Positions 53,593-63,069 of a DNA stretch of 64,000 bases are shown here, piece by piece. A program made the translations under genes and the position numbers. The notes under the pieces are model-generated. The model was not told the origin of the DNA. It saw only the letters and a list, made by a program, of their open reading frames with translations, and ran no database searches. This stretch comes from DATBFG01 sp036558645 (GTDB lineage: Bacteria; Acidobacteriota; Terriglobia; Terriglobales; Acidobacteriaceae), in assembly GCA_036558645.1 (NCBI GenBank), contig DATBFG010000101.1:1-64000 (forward strand). Direction: 5' to 3'. The number at the start of each line of letters is the position of its first letter. The stretch's first letter is position 1.

Positions 53593-54492
53593 TTGCATCT
53601 GCTCAAGAGAGTCCTCACCGCAGTTGTCCTGATCCCAATCGTTCTGGTCCTCGTGTTGCGTGCTCCGGTACCGGTATTGGCGTTCGTGGCAGGTGTGGTA
53701 GCACTGCTTACCGTCCATGAACTGCTGAAACTATCCGAAGCCTATGGAGTTCGCCCGTTCTGGCGTTCGACTTACGTTTTCGTCGCGCTGTTCTTCCTTC
53801 TGCTCGCGATTCAGCCTGGCGAAAAGCCACTGACTTCGACCGCGATCTTCGTTTATGCCACGGGTTTTGCAGCAGCCATCGCGCCGTTTCTGTTTGGTGT
53901 AGTGGGAATGCGCAATCTTGACTTGAGGACCGCATACCTGGGGGCCGCGACTTCGGTATTTGCTTTCACTTACGTCGCCCTCCCGATGGGTATGCTCGTG
54001 CAGATTCGCCAACAATGGGCGGGCGCATTTCTGCTTCTTTATTTGTTGTTGCTGGTTTGGGCGGGAGATATCTTCGCCTACTTTGTCGGGCGATACCTCG
54101 GCCGGCATCTCATGTCCCCGCGAATCAGTCCGAAAAAAACGTGGGAAGGTGCAATAGCCTCGATGCTGGCAAGCCTGGTCGTGGGAATGCTGCTCTACAA
54201 CTATTCTCTTCCCATCAGTACCGCTTTGCTGAACGCGCACCTGATCATGCCGCGTGATGGATTCTTCGCGCTGCAGAAGCCGCCGCTTTGGCCGACGCTG
54301 GCATTATCGGCGGCGATCAATGTTGCCGCTCAATTGGGAGACCTGGTGGAGTCTTTGATTAAGCGCGGGGCTGGAGTGAAGGATTCCGGCACCCTTTTGC
54401 CAGGCCACGGCGGGATGCTAGACAGGATTGACGCACTGCTCTTCGCGGCCCCGGTGCTGTGGTACTATGCGGCTTGGCGCGTGATGCAGTAG
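53593..54492 (+). CDS. cdsA: Phosphatidate cytidylyltransferase
   Basis: 299 residues with about eight transmembrane helices. The C-terminal CDP-diglyceride synthase signature, with its conserved basic and acidic residues, is in SALINVAAQLGDLVESLIKR followed by GVKDSGTLLPGHGGMLDRID (in segments). It makes CDP-diacylglycerol for phospholipid synthesis. A TTG start is used, 5 bp after uppS. Confidence 0.93.
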   Translation: MHLLKRVLTAVVLIPIVLVLVLRAPVPVLAFVAGVVALLTVHELLKLSEAYGVRPFWRSTYVFVALFFLLLAIQPGEKPLTSTAIFVYATGFAAAIAPFLFGVVGMRNLDLRTAYLGAATSVFAFTYVALPMGMLVQIRQQWAGAFLLLYLLLLVWAGDIFAYFVGRYLGRHLMSPRISPKKTWEGAIASMLASLVVGMLLYNYSLPISTALLNAHLIMPRDGFFALQKPPLWPTLALSAAINVAAQLGDLVESLIKRGAGVKDSGTLLPGHGGMLDRIDALLFAAPVLWYYAAWRVMQ

Positions 54493-54643
54493 ATGTAGTT
54501 AGCAGGACTGACACTCCCCCAAGGCGAGTTGAGATTGCGGATTTTGGATTGCAAATCCCAGCCCATGCTGGACGGTAGTTTCAATCTCAAGTCTCGAATC
54601 TGAAATGTGAATTTTCATACTGCGCCGCCATTATTCCGCTCTC

Positions 54644-55834
54644 ATGAAGCACATCGCCATTCTGGGTTCCACGGGCTCTATTGGGCGAAGCACGCTTAGC
54701 GTGGTCGAGTCCTATCCAGATCGATTTTCCGTGACCTCGCTGGCGGCAGGCGTCAACATTGATGCAGCGTACGAGCAGACGTTGCGTTGGAAGCCCCGTG
54801 TTGTCTCAGTGGCCAAAGAATCCGATGCGGATTTGCTGCGAACCAGGTTAAAGCAGGCTGCTCTGCCGAATATCGAAGTCGTCCACGGTCCAGCCGGGAA
54901 TGTGCGCGTGGCTACTCATCCTGAAGCCGACTTCGTGGTCAGCGCCATCGTTGGAGTTGCCGGACTGGAAGCGACGTACGAAGCTGTCCGCGCAGGGAAA
55001 ACGGTCGGGCTGGCCAACAAAGAATGCCTGGTCGCCGCCGGAGAACTGATCACAGCGGAAGCCCGGCGCCAGAACAGAGCTCTGTTACCGATTGACAGCG
55101 AGCATAATGCCGTTCACCAATGTTTGCGCGGCGGCCGGATGAACGAGGTACGAAGCATATGGCTCACGGCGTCGGGCGGTCCCTTTTTGCATACCTCTGA
55201 GGAGGCGTTTCCCGATATCACAGTTGATGAGGCGTTGAACCATCCAACCTGGAAGATGGGGCGCCGCATCACCATTGATTCAGCTACGTTGATGAATAAG
55301 GGTTTCGAAGTGATTGAGGCTTGCCGCCTCTTCGATATTCACCCAGACCGGGTGAAAGTTCTGGTGCATCCGCAGTCGACAATCCACTCGATGGTCGAGT
55401 TCGTGGATGGCAGCATACTTGCTCAATTTTCAGTTACGGACATGCGCTTGCCGATTTTGTACGCACTGACGTATCCGGAACGTGTTAAATCGGATATGCA
55501 CTTGCCGGTCATAGACTTACGACATCTCGAATTCATGCCGCCGGACATGGAAAAATTCCCTTGTCTGGGGCTAGCCTATGAAGCGGCTGGGGCTGGGGGT
55601 GCGAAACCGATTGCACTTAATGCCGCCGATGAAGTTGCCGTGGCTGCATTTCTGGATGGACAAATCCGGTTCGATGAGATTCCCGTTATCATAAGGGACG
55701 TTTTAGACGAAACGTCAGTCGGGAGAATGGAATCTATTAAGAGAGTGCTTGAGGCAGATGCGGAAGCGCGGCGGTTGGCTCGGGATGGGGTGCAGCGGCT
55801 GAGCCGGGGTTCTACAGCGATGCGACCGGCGTGA
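54644..55834 (+). CDS. dxr: 1-deoxy-D-xylulose 5-phosphate reductoisomerase
   Basis: 396 residues, IspC/Dxr of the MEP pathway. Features are the NADPH loop ILGSTGSIGRST, the metal and substrate site LLPIDSEHNAVHQCL, the catalytic-loop HPTWKMGRRITIDSATLMNKG and the C-terminal FPCLGLAYEA. Length matches the family (about 390-400). It converts DXP to MEP, so this organism makes isoprenoids by the MEP route. 25 bp before rseP. Confidence 0.96.
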   Translation: MKHIAILGSTGSIGRSTLSVVESYPDRFSVTSLAAGVNIDAAYEQTLRWKPRVVSVAKESDADLLRTRLKQAALPNIEVVHGPAGNVRVATHPEADFVVSAIVGVAGLEATYEAVRAGKTVGLANKECLVAAGELITAEARRQNRALLPIDSEHNAVHQCLRGGRMNEVRSIWLTASGGPFLHTSEEAFPDITVDEALNHPTWKMGRRITIDSATLMNKGFEVIEACRLFDIHPDRVKVLVHPQSTIHSMVEFVDGSILAQFSVTDMRLPILYALTYPERVKSDMHLPVIDLRHLEFMPPDMEKFPCLGLAYEAAGAGGAKPIALNAADEVAVAAFLDGQIRFDEIPVIIRDVLDETSVGRMESIKRVLEADAEARRLARDGVQRLSRGSTAMRPA

Positions 55835-55858
55835 TTTTTCAATCGAGAAACTGAATAT

Positions 55859-57199
55859 ATGTCGGAATTTCTAATTGCAGTGATCAGCGTGGTCGTGGTT
55901 CTGGGACTGATGATCCTGATCCACGAATGGGGCCACTACGCAGCGGCGAAGTTGCTGGGCGTACGAGTCGAAGTTTTCTCTATTGGGTTTGGGAAGCGCC
56001 TCTTCGGCTTCAAGCGTGGTGAGACCGATTATCGGATTGCAGCCATTCCCCTTGGCGGTTACGTCAAGATGAGCGGTGAAAACCCCATGGATGAGCGTAC
56101 CGGGGACCCGCGTGAATTTCTGTCCCATCCCCGCTGGCATCGTTTCATCATCGCTATCGCCGGGCCGTTCATGAACATCGTGTTGGCGATCGGACTTTTG
56201 ACCGTGGTCTACATGGTGCATTACGAGTACCCCGCAGTATTCGATGAACCTGCAGTTATTGGCTGGGTACTGGAAGACACCCCCGCCGCAAAGGCCGGAT
56301 TGCAGTCCGGTGATCGCATCGCACGAATTGAAGACGTGGTGAATCCTACCTGGGAAAAGGTAGTTCCTAAAGAGGCCTTAAATCCGAACCAACCGCTTAG
56401 CTTGACGATCGACCGTGCAGGTAAGCAATTCGACTTGACCATCACTCCCGAAGCAATCGGCCCCAACCAGATGGGGTCAGCTGGGTGGCTGGCGAAGGAG
56501 CCGAACTTTCCAATCACGACGCTCGAACCCGATATGCCAGCGGAGAAGGCCGGGCTTAAGCAGGGCGATGAGATCGTAAACGTGGATGGTCAGCCGGTTG
56601 CCGGACTGGAAGCGATGATCGAGAGCCTGAAACGAACGAAGGACAAGCCGCTCGCGATTACGGTTCGTCGTGACGGCCAGTTGAAGACTTTCACTGTGCA
56701 GCCCGTCCTGGATCACACCAAGGGCGATGAACGCTATCGCATCGGTATCTCCAGCGTGCCGACAAAGATAACGACGCTTCCCTTTACTGAAGCGTTCGCG
56801 AAATCAGTTCAGCAGAACAAAGACGGTTCGCTCCTGATCCTAGAGCTTGTGAAGAAAATGGTACAGCGCAAGATTTCTGTGCGCTCCATTGAAGGACCCA
56901 TCGGTATCGGGCGCGCCGCAGGGCAAGCTGCTTCGAAAAAAGGCTGGACTCCGTTGATGGAGTTGACGGCCATGATCAGCCTAAACCTTGGCATCTTTAA
57001 TCTTCTGCCGATTCCAATTCTCGACGGGGGCGTAATTCTACTTCTGTTCGTCGAATCGCTGATGCGTCGCGACATAAGCATGCCGATCAAGGAACGGATA
57101 TACCAGGCTGCCTTCGTATTCCTGGTTTTGTTCGCCGTGATGGTGATTTACAACGACATGGTGAAGACAATACCGGGATTGGCGGGAAGGCTGCCGTAA
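55859..57199 (+). CDS. rseP: RseP-type site-2 metalloprotease
   Basis: 446 residues, M50B membrane protease. HEWGH (H22, E23, H26) lies in TM1; the last catalytic segment, NLLPIPILDGG, is in the third helix. Two PDZ domains lie between (residues about 115-215, SGDRIARIEDVV, and 215-290, GDEIVNVDGQP). It cleaves anti-sigma factors or remnant signal peptides inside the membrane. A hairpin terminator follows, separating it from ispG. Confidence 0.94.
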   Translation: MSEFLIAVISVVVVLGLMILIHEWGHYAAAKLLGVRVEVFSIGFGKRLFGFKRGETDYRIAAIPLGGYVKMSGENPMDERTGDPREFLSHPRWHRFIIAIAGPFMNIVLAIGLLTVVYMVHYEYPAVFDEPAVIGWVLEDTPAAKAGLQSGDRIARIEDVVNPTWEKVVPKEALNPNQPLSLTIDRAGKQFDLTITPEAIGPNQMGSAGWLAKEPNFPITTLEPDMPAEKAGLKQGDEIVNVDGQPVAGLEAMIESLKRTKDKPLAITVRRDGQLKTFTVQPVLDHTKGDERYRIGISSVPTKITTLPFTEAFAKSVQQNKDGSLLILELVKKMVQRKISVRSIEGPIGIGRAAGQAASKKGWTPLMELTAMISLNLGIFNLLPIPILDGGVILLLFVESLMRRDISMPIKERIYQAAFVFLVLFAVMVIYNDMVKTIPGLAGRLP

Positions 57200-57222
57200 G
57201 AGAAGCAAGTCCATGCAGAAAG

Positions 57223-57255
57223 AGGCCGCGGAACAACGCCGCGGCCTTTGTTCTT
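57223..57255 (+). terminator. Rho-independent terminator after rseP
   Basis: AGGCCGCGG (57223-57231), loop AACAACG, CCGCGGCCT (57239-57247), then TTTGTTCTT. The 9-bp GC-rich stem is perfect. It lies 24 bases after the rseP stop and 64 before ispG. Confidence 0.85.
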
Positions 57256-57318
57256 GATCTTGCAGCTGATGCCCGTCAGCTGAGAGCCGCCTTCATCGTG
57301 TTAAACTAGTAGTTCCGA

Positions 57319-58566
57319 ATGGCTAACATCCAGCGCAGAAAGACCGTTACAGCCTCGATCGGTGGTGTGCGGGTGGGCAGCGATGCACCGGTTATGGTGC
57401 AATCCATGACCAATACTGACACTGCGGACATAGCATCGACGGTGCAACAGACCGCTGCCTTGGCACGCGCCGGGTCGGAAGTTGTCCGCGTCACGGTGAA
57501 CAACGAAGAGGCTGCCGCTGCCCTCGCCCCCATCGTCGAGGAACTCGGCAAGCTGGGAATTCACGTCCCGATAGTGGGCGACTTTCATTACAACGGTCAC
57601 ATCCTGCTGAAGAAATATCCCGACTGCGCGCGCGCTCTGGCAAAGTACCGGATTAATCCTGGGAACGTCGGAATTGGACGGAAGGACGATAACAATTTCC
57701 GCACGATGATCGAGGTTGCGGTTGAAAATCAGAAGCCCGTACGCATTGGCGTGAATTGGGGATCGCTTGATCAGGCTCTCCTCACCCGCATGATGGATGA
57801 GAACTCCAAGCTTTCCGAACCTAAGGATGCACGCGAAGTCACCATGGAAGCGATGGTGGTCAGCGCGTTGAATTCCGCAGAGCTAGCGGAAAAATACGGT
57901 TTGCGTTCGGACCAGATTATTCTCAGCGCAAAAGTAAGCGGAGTGCAGGACTTGATTGACGTCTATCGCACGCTCGCTGCCCGTTGCCATTATCCACTGC
58001 ATTTAGGTCTGACCGAGGCGGGAATGGGGGCCAAGGGTATCGTGGCCTCGAGCGCGGCTCTCGGTGTGCTCTTGCAGGAAGGTATCGGAGACACTATCCG
58101 TGTATCGTTGACCCCGGCTCCGGGAGGAGATCGCACGGAAGAAGTCCGCGTGGCGCAGCAAATTCTGCAATCGCTCGGCATTCGCAGCTTCACTCCCCAA
58201 GTCACCGCATGCCCGGGATGCGGTCGCACTACCAGCACATTTTTCCAGGAAATGGCTGAGCAAATTCAGAGCTACCTTCGCGAGCAGATGCCCACGTGGA
58301 AAGAGCGCTACACTGGCGTCGAGGAAATGAAACTCGCCGTGATGGGTTGCGTGGTAAACGGGCCTGGCGAATCAAAGCACGCGAATATCGGGATTTCCCT
58401 ACCCGGCACTTTCGAAGAGCCTAAAGCTCCCGTTTACGTCGATGGACGTCTGTTCACAACGCTGAAGGGCGATCACATCGTCGCGGAGTTCATAAAGATC
58501 CTCGATGAGTATGTCGACTCACACTACTCCGTCCGAGAGGAACACGCCCTCACTTCCAAACTCTAG
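57319..58566 (+). CDS. ispG: 4-hydroxy-3-methylbut-2-enyl diphosphate synthase
   Basis: 415 residues, GcpE/IspG, the penultimate MEP-pathway enzyme. The three cysteines of the 4Fe-4S cluster are C298 and C301 in CPGCGR and C344 in MGCVVNGPGE. The N-terminal TIM barrel starts RRKTVTASIGGVRVG. It reduces MEcPP to HMBPP with ferredoxin or flavodoxin. It is probably transcribed from its own promoter, because a strong terminator separates it from rseP. Confidence 0.96.
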   Translation: MANIQRRKTVTASIGGVRVGSDAPVMVQSMTNTDTADIASTVQQTAALARAGSEVVRVTVNNEEAAAALAPIVEELGKLGIHVPIVGDFHYNGHILLKKYPDCARALAKYRINPGNVGIGRKDDNNFRTMIEVAVENQKPVRIGVNWGSLDQALLTRMMDENSKLSEPKDAREVTMEAMVVSALNSAELAEKYGLRSDQIILSAKVSGVQDLIDVYRTLAARCHYPLHLGLTEAGMGAKGIVASSAALGVLLQEGIGDTIRVSLTPAPGGDRTEEVRVAQQILQSLGIRSFTPQVTACPGCGRTTSTFFQEMAEQIQSYLREQMPTWKERYTGVEEMKLAVMGCVVNGPGESKHANIGISLPGTFEEPKAPVYVDGRLFTTLKGDHIVAEFIKILDEYVDSHYSVREEHALTSKL

Positions 58567-58587
58567 GTCTCTGAAAGATCCGTTGGG

Positions 58588-59529
58588 TTATGCCAGCAGT
58601 GGCAAGTTTGGATCGCTGGTACTCTCCGAAATTGGATCTGCGATTTCGTTCAGTTCCGGATAGCGTTTCAGCAACGGCTCCGGTGCCTTCACACGCTGTC
58701 GCATAATCAAGTGTTTCAACTGCAACCCGTTGGTGGCTGCTTTTGCTTCGAAATGATTGTTGGTTACTACGTAAGTGACTTGAGCCTTGTTTGCGATGCG
58801 CTCAATCTTTCCTTTCCATCCGTCTAGTTCTTCGCGGTTGTACAAGTAGTTGTAACGGTCGTCGCGATTCTGCGATTCAAACCACTGATCGTAGTTGCGG
58901 CCATGCAAGCGCACGTAGCCGATCGACGATGTGACGTACTCGGTTGCCTCGAGGGAGCGCCCAATTATGGGCTGATCGATGTTACAAAAGGCGACATTCT
59001 TCTGCATGAAGGAGGCAATCGTTTCAGGATTGTCCCAGCTCGCATGGCGAACTTCCACGACTGGACGATACTCGATGAACTGGCGCAATAGCCTTTCCAG
59101 GTACTCGCGGTTCAACGATGTGTTCTTGTATGACACCGGGAACTGGATCAGAAGGGCAGCAAGTTTGCCGCTACTTGCCAGCACATCCAGGCCTTCGCGG
59201 GCGAGGCGCTCATCTTCATCATTGGGATTGATGGTTGCCGCAGATGTGGGCTCCATGACCGCAACCGGAGAGTGTGTGAATGACCGGTGCAGCTTCGCGG
59301 TGAACACAAATTTCGGATTCACCGATGCAGCGCGCTTGGTCCACAGCTTCGCCAGCTCCGGCTTGATGTGCCCGTAGAAAGAGGTGTTGATCTCTACCAG
59401 GTCAAAACATTGTGCTACGTATTCGAGGGGATGCTGCTTGCGACGTGCGATTGCCGGAGGGTAGAAAACACCCTCCCAGTCCTTGTAAGACCAGCCGGCG
59501 GGACCGAAGAGAACGGGAGTCGCTGCCAT
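58588..59529 (-). CDS. DUF72-family protein
   Basis: 313 residues from the ATG at 59529 (MAATPVLFGPAGWSYKDWEG). The family pattern G.AGWSY.DW.G.FYP, YVAQCFDLVEINTSFYGHI, AALLIQFPVSYKN, VVEVRHASWDN and YVRLHGRN.YDQW is complete. DUF72 proteins have a TIM-barrel fold related to sugar-phosphate isomerases; the activity is not established. Divergent from the 85-residue gene. Confidence 0.93.
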   Translation of the reverse strand: MAATPVLFGPAGWSYKDWEGVFYPPAIARRKQHPLEYVAQCFDLVEINTSFYGHIKPELAKLWTKRAASVNPKFVFTAKLHRSFTHSPVAVMEPTSAATINPNDEDERLAREGLDVLASSGKLAALLIQFPVSYKNTSLNREYLERLLRQFIEYRPVVEVRHASWDNPETIASFMQKNVAFCNIDQPIIGRSLEATEYVTSSIGYVRLHGRNYDQWFESQNRDDRYNYLYNREELDGWKGKIERIANKAQVTYVVTNNHFEAKAATNGLQLKHLIMRQRVKAPEPLLKRYPELNEIADPISESTSDPNLPLLA

Positions 59530-59683
59530 AGCGGAAAACCCTGATTGACAGCAGGTTAGCACAGAGATCGAGTTCGCACTTTGACTTCCCTGTGTGATCG
59601 AAATCACAAGATGACGTGACCTCTGCCACAGCCCCTTGTTTGTCGCTCGGTGTATTTCTAGTACAAAGTTGGGGTAGAAACCG

Positions 59684-59941
59684 ATGCCAGAGAAGAAGAA
59701 GAGACAAAAGGTCACTGCGGAAATTACGCTCGCTCACCTTGCCCAGTTTGCCGCCGAAGCCGGTGGCGCGCTAACCACCGAGCAAGCACTCGCATTTCTC
59801 AACCAGGACGGGCGCGCATACGCCATGTGGAAACATATGATGCAGGCCGGAGAGGCCTATTTCAAGTCGACCTTGCGTACCCAGGCTCCGTTGGCCATCA
59901 CCAATTCGAGAAGTAACGATCGTCGCCGCGTTGCAGTTTAG
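59684..59941 (+). CDS. 85-residue basic protein
   Basis: Residues 1-12 are Lys/Arg-rich (PEKKKRQK), then three helices (AEITLAHLAQFAAEAGG, TEQALAFLNQDGRAYAMWKHMMQAGEAYF). The end is basic and probably unstructured. No family is recognised, but composition and the strong terminator 23 bases downstream support a real gene. The 5' end lies 154 bp from the divergent DUF72 start. Confidence 0.65.
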   Translation: MPEKKKRQKVTAEITLAHLAQFAAEAGGALTTEQALAFLNQDGRAYAMWKHMMQAGEAYFKSTLRTQAPLAITNSRSNDRRRVAV

Positions 59942-59963
59942 TCTTCCTCCTAACTCACGGGCG

Positions 59964-59992
59964 GGGCACGTTTCCACGACGTGCCCTTTTTC
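59964..59992 (+). terminator. Rho-independent terminator
   Basis: GGGCACGT (59964-59971), loop TTCCACG, ACGTGCCC (59979-59986), then TTTTTCTTT. Perfect 8-bp stem. It ends the 85-residue gene and also lies just before the convergent CAP-protein gene. Confidence 0.9.
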
Positions 59993-60001
59993 TTTCCACT
60001 C

Positions 60002-60847
60002 CTAGAAGAATCGCACGATGACCCAGTACGCGCCATTTGGATAAGCGTTAGAGCGCATGTAGCAAGCACCGACCGAGAATGCATGGAGGCTACCATCCCT
60101 TACGGCTCGTTCCGTACCCGAAGGAAGGCTGCCCGGGTCCATGCTTGTATAGCGAAGCACATAGCGAGCCTGCGGACCGGATGCTTTGATCCCATTGGCG
60201 CGGCCCATCGCACAAGCGGTCTGTTGATCTTCGCTGTTCTGCAGCTGCTGCAGTAGCGGAAAGCCATTATCGGTCCGGGAGCGGTTCACTGCTTCAGCGA
60301 CATGCAAAACGGCTTCATCGGAGGAAACCAGCGGCAGCGTGCGGGCAAAGTCCTGCGTGATGAAAAGAGTGTCTCCGCTTCGCTCAACGGCGAATCCTGC
60401 CGCGTTGTAGTCGGGGTTGAGCAGATTTTCGCGATGCGGTAAGGAGTGCATCAGGCTGTCGTGTGCCTCTTCGACCGTAGAGGCCGAGGCCACGTTTTCT
60501 CCCGCTCGATCCAGGTGCAAACGGCTGTCGGCAGCGAGTCGTCCCGACAAAGACGGTTCTCCCGCGAATTGGTGTGAGAGTTGTCGCTTGGCAGCCATCA
60601 AGGAGGCATGCACTCGTGCAGACTGGGTTAAGCTTTCGTTGGGTTCGAGAGGTTCAAGTCCGGCTTTTGCACGTGCCTGGTTCGCCAGGTCGAGAAGCTG
60701 TCGTTCGGCGATTGCGTCGTATGCGGCATCCTGCGAGCCTGCTATGGCGTTCGCCTGGAATTGAATCTTGAGCGGCGGCGCACCGATGCCGAATATTACC
60801 GAGAGAGAAGCTATGAGGGCCCAGACCATGCCGGTACTTAGTTGCAA
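60002..60847 (-). CDS. Secreted CAP (SCP/PR1-like) protein
   Basis: 281 residues with a signal peptide (MVWALIASLSVIFGIGA). The CAP domain spans about residues 45-165: LLDLANQARAKAGLEPLEPNESLTQSARVHASLM (in segments), HQFAGEP, RLHLDRAGENVASA and HRENLLNPDYNAAGFAVERSGDTLFITQDFA, with the His/Glu metal-like site of the family. The C-terminal 110 residues hold an extra domain with two Cys (ACAMG, GACYM). Function unknown; extracellular. Confidence 0.9.
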   Translation of the reverse strand: MQLSTGMVWALIASLSVIFGIGAPPLKIQFQANAIAGSQDAAYDAIAERQLLDLANQARAKAGLEPLEPNESLTQSARVHASLMAAKRQLSHQFAGEPSLSGRLAADSRLHLDRAGENVASASTVEEAHDSLMHSLPHRENLLNPDYNAAGFAVERSGDTLFITQDFARTLPLVSSDEAVLHVAEAVNRSRTDNGFPLLQQLQNSEDQQTACAMGRANGIKASGPQARYVLRYTSMDPGSLPSGTERAVRDGSLHAFSVGACYMRSNAYPNGAYWVIVRFF

Positions 60848-60914
60848 AACAAAGCGGCACTTTTGCTTTGTCTTCTCTCAGGGTAGCCTCTAAAATCCTG
60901 TAGAGCACCTTACG

Positions 60915-62249
60915 ATGGGGACAGTCCTGCTAGGCATTCTTGCGGCTCTTAACCTGGTACTTCTGGTACTGGTTCTGGGGTTGGTGCGCAAGATTCAGAA
61001 CGCTGGGCAACTAACTGAACTGATTGACCTTGCGCGACAGTCGGGAAGGGTCAGCGAGACCCTGAGCCAGAGGTTCAGTGCCGCCACCGCTGACATGGCC
61101 ATGCGGCTGGAAAGTACCAAGGGAGACCTTCGCCAAGAGGTTACCGACCGGCTCAGCAGCGGGTTCCGGGAAATCCACAAGGCAGTTGAGCAACAGCTCG
61201 CCGGAGGACGCCAGGAGCAGGCCCAGGATATGCGGGCAGCAAGGTCTGAGCTGACGTCATCCCTGGCGATGACGACCTCACAACTCAAGACCGAGTTCGA
61301 AGGACTGAACCAGAAAACAACACAAAACCTGGAGTCCATTCGCGAGCGAGTGGACGAGAAGTTGATGGCGATCACCGAGCAGGTTCAACAGAAGCTCGAT
61401 GAAAATATTCGAGAAGGCTTTGCGCAGTTTGAGAAGGTGCAAAATCATCTCAAGGCTGCGGAGGAACAGCTTCGCGAAGTGGGTGCCCTTGGACACTCGA
61501 TCAACGATCTAAACAATCTTCTAAAGCTTCCGCACCTTCGCGGTAAGTTCGGTGAAGCGAGCCTGGAGCGATTGCTGGCGGATTTCCTCCCCGCGCATAT
61601 GTTCGAGATGCAAGCATCGCCAGGCGAAAACAATGGGCGCGCTGATGCCGTCATCCAATTCCCCGATCGACGCTTACCGATAGATGCCAAGTTTCCCCGC
61701 GAGCAGGTGCTGGCGCTGTTTGAAAGCAACGTGGAGTCAGAGATCAACGAAGCGCGCCACGAGTTCGAGCGCGTGATGAAGGCGCAAGCAAAACGAATCA
61801 AGGCTTATATTCAGCCGGAGAACGGTACTACAGACATCGCTTTGATGTACTTGCCCAGCGAAACGCTATACATGGAGGCGATCCGCAACCGTGAGTTGTC
61901 GGAATGGCTGAACAAGGAGCACGTCTTCCCGGTATCTCCGAATACTCTGCTGATGACGCTCAAGACGATCGCCCTGGTGCACAAGTGGTACGAAGTTGCC
62001 AGCCGCTTCGAGCGAACGCGAGCCGAGCTGGGCAAAGCGATGAAGTCATTCGAGAACTTCCAGGACAAGTTCGAAACCGTTGGCAAGAACCTCAGCAAGG
62101 CACAAGAGGCCTTCGACACGGCCCAACGCCATCTGAAAACTTATCGTGGCCGCGTGACGGCGCTTAGCGGGCAGGAGCAATTGGAACTGGAAACCGCCGG
62201 AAGCTCAGAAGAAGCATCCCTGCCGCTGATCGATAAAGCGAGCGCCTAA
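60915..62249 (+). CDS. rmuC: DNA recombination protein RmuC homologue
   Basis: 444 residues. One N-terminal transmembrane helix (LLGILAALNLVLLVLVLGLV), a long coiled coil (about residues 30-200), then the RmuC domain: GKFGEASLERLLADFLP, DRRLPIDAKFPREQVLAL, MYLPSETLYMEAIRN and VSPNTLLMTLKTIALVHKWY. RmuC-family proteins have a nuclease-like fold and limit inverted-repeat rearrangements. It is complete. Monocistronic. Confidence 0.93.
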   Translation: MGTVLLGILAALNLVLLVLVLGLVRKIQNAGQLTELIDLARQSGRVSETLSQRFSAATADMAMRLESTKGDLRQEVTDRLSSGFREIHKAVEQQLAGGRQEQAQDMRAARSELTSSLAMTTSQLKTEFEGLNQKTTQNLESIRERVDEKLMAITEQVQQKLDENIREGFAQFEKVQNHLKAAEEQLREVGALGHSINDLNNLLKLPHLRGKFGEASLERLLADFLPAHMFEMQASPGENNGRADAVIQFPDRRLPIDAKFPREQVLALFESNVESEINEARHEFERVMKAQAKRIKAYIQPENGTTDIALMYLPSETLYMEAIRNRELSEWLNKEHVFPVSPNTLLMTLKTIALVHKWYEVASRFERTRAELGKAMKSFENFQDKFETVGKNLSKAQEAFDTAQRHLKTYRGRVTALSGQEQLELETAGSSEEASLPLIDKASA

Positions 62250-62288
62250 TTAATAAATCTGCAACATGATGAATCTGCAGGCGTTGCG

Positions 62289-62335
62289 GGTATATACCGT
62301 GGGTCTATATGTGATATACTGCATTGGTATATACC
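62289..62335 (+). promoter_or_regulatory. VapBC operator: two identical palindromes
   Basis: GGTATATACC occurs at 62289-62298 and again at 62326-62335, centre-to-centre 37 bp, with a related TGATATACTG between them (about 62311-62320). Each is a perfect 10-bp palindrome. The second lies 24 bases before the vapB start, consistent with autorepression by a VapB-VapC complex. Confidence 0.82.
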
Positions 62336-62359
62336 ATAGAGTTCTGACGGTGGTGGTCA

Positions 62360-62605
62360 ATGCCAAACAGCAAAGTTGCCAAAGTGTTTCAAAACGGCCG
62401 GAGTCAGGCAGTACGTCTGCCCCGTGAGTTTCGTTTCGAGGGAAACGAAGTCCGCGTCACTCGATTGCGCGAGGGTGTTCTTCTGGAGCCAATTGTCGCT
62501 GACCCGGAGAAGTGGTTCGCAGAAATCGACAGGCGAAATGCCGGAGATGTGTTCCGGTTCGAGCGCAGTCAGCCAAGCACACCTCGGCGCAAGGTGTTTG
62601 ACTAA
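62360..62605 (+). CDS. vapB: VapB-type (AbrB/MazE-like) antitoxin
   Basis: 81 residues. The N-terminus is a swapped-hairpin AbrB DNA-binding domain (KVAKVFQNGRSQAVRLPREFRFEGNEVRVTR in segments). The C-terminal 40 residues (WFAEIDRRNAGDVFRFERSQP) are the toxin-blocking arm. Overlaps the PIN toxin start (TAATG). It neutralises VapC and represses the operon through the two upstream palindromes. Confidence 0.93.
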   Translation: MPNSKVAKVFQNGRSQAVRLPREFRFEGNEVRVTRLREGVLLEPIVADPEKWFAEIDRRNAGDVFRFERSQPSTPRRKVFD

Positions 62606-63015
62606 TGTACTTGTTGGATACAAACGCCTGCATAGGCCTGATTGGCCGACGGCACCCTTCCATGCGAACGCGGTTGCATTCCATTCTCGCCAGTAGGGCT
62701 TCGGTTATGGTATCGGCGATTGCCGCATTCGAGTTGTGGTATGGAGCGGCAAAAAGCGCACGGCCAGTAGAGAACGCAAACGTGTTGGACGGGTTTTTCT
62801 TGGGTCCGATCGGGATCTTGCCTTTCGAGAGTGAGGATTCCAGAGTAGCGGGGGAATTACGTGCCTCCCTTGAGCGGATCGGCAAACCTATTGGGGCCTA
62901 TGATGTCCTCATTGCCGCGCAGGCAATTCGCCACAACCTGATTCTGGTGACTGCGAATGTCAAGGAGTTCGGCCGGTTGAAAGGACTCAAGTTCGAAGAC
63001 TGGACCAAAGAGTAG
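62605..63015 (+). CDS. vapC: VapC-type PIN-domain toxin
   Basis: 136 residues. PIN acidic residues are D5 (YLLDTNAC), E43 (AFELWYGA) and D100 (GAYDVLIAAQA), with N118 (TANVKEF) in place of the fourth acidic site common in the family. VapC proteins cut tRNA or rRNA. The start is translationally coupled to vapB by one base. Complete and probably functional. The chromosomal location beside rmuC gives no further hint. Confidence 0.93.
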   Translation: MYLLDTNACIGLIGRRHPSMRTRLHSILASRASVMVSAIAAFELWYGAAKSARPVENANVLDGFFLGPIGILPFESEDSRVAGELRASLERIGKPIGAYDVLIAAQAIRHNLILVTANVKEFGRLKGLKFEDWTKE

Positions 63016-63069
63016 AACTTTGAGAGTTTCTCATCCATCGTCCGCAGTAACAGCGAACTAACGCCTTTC

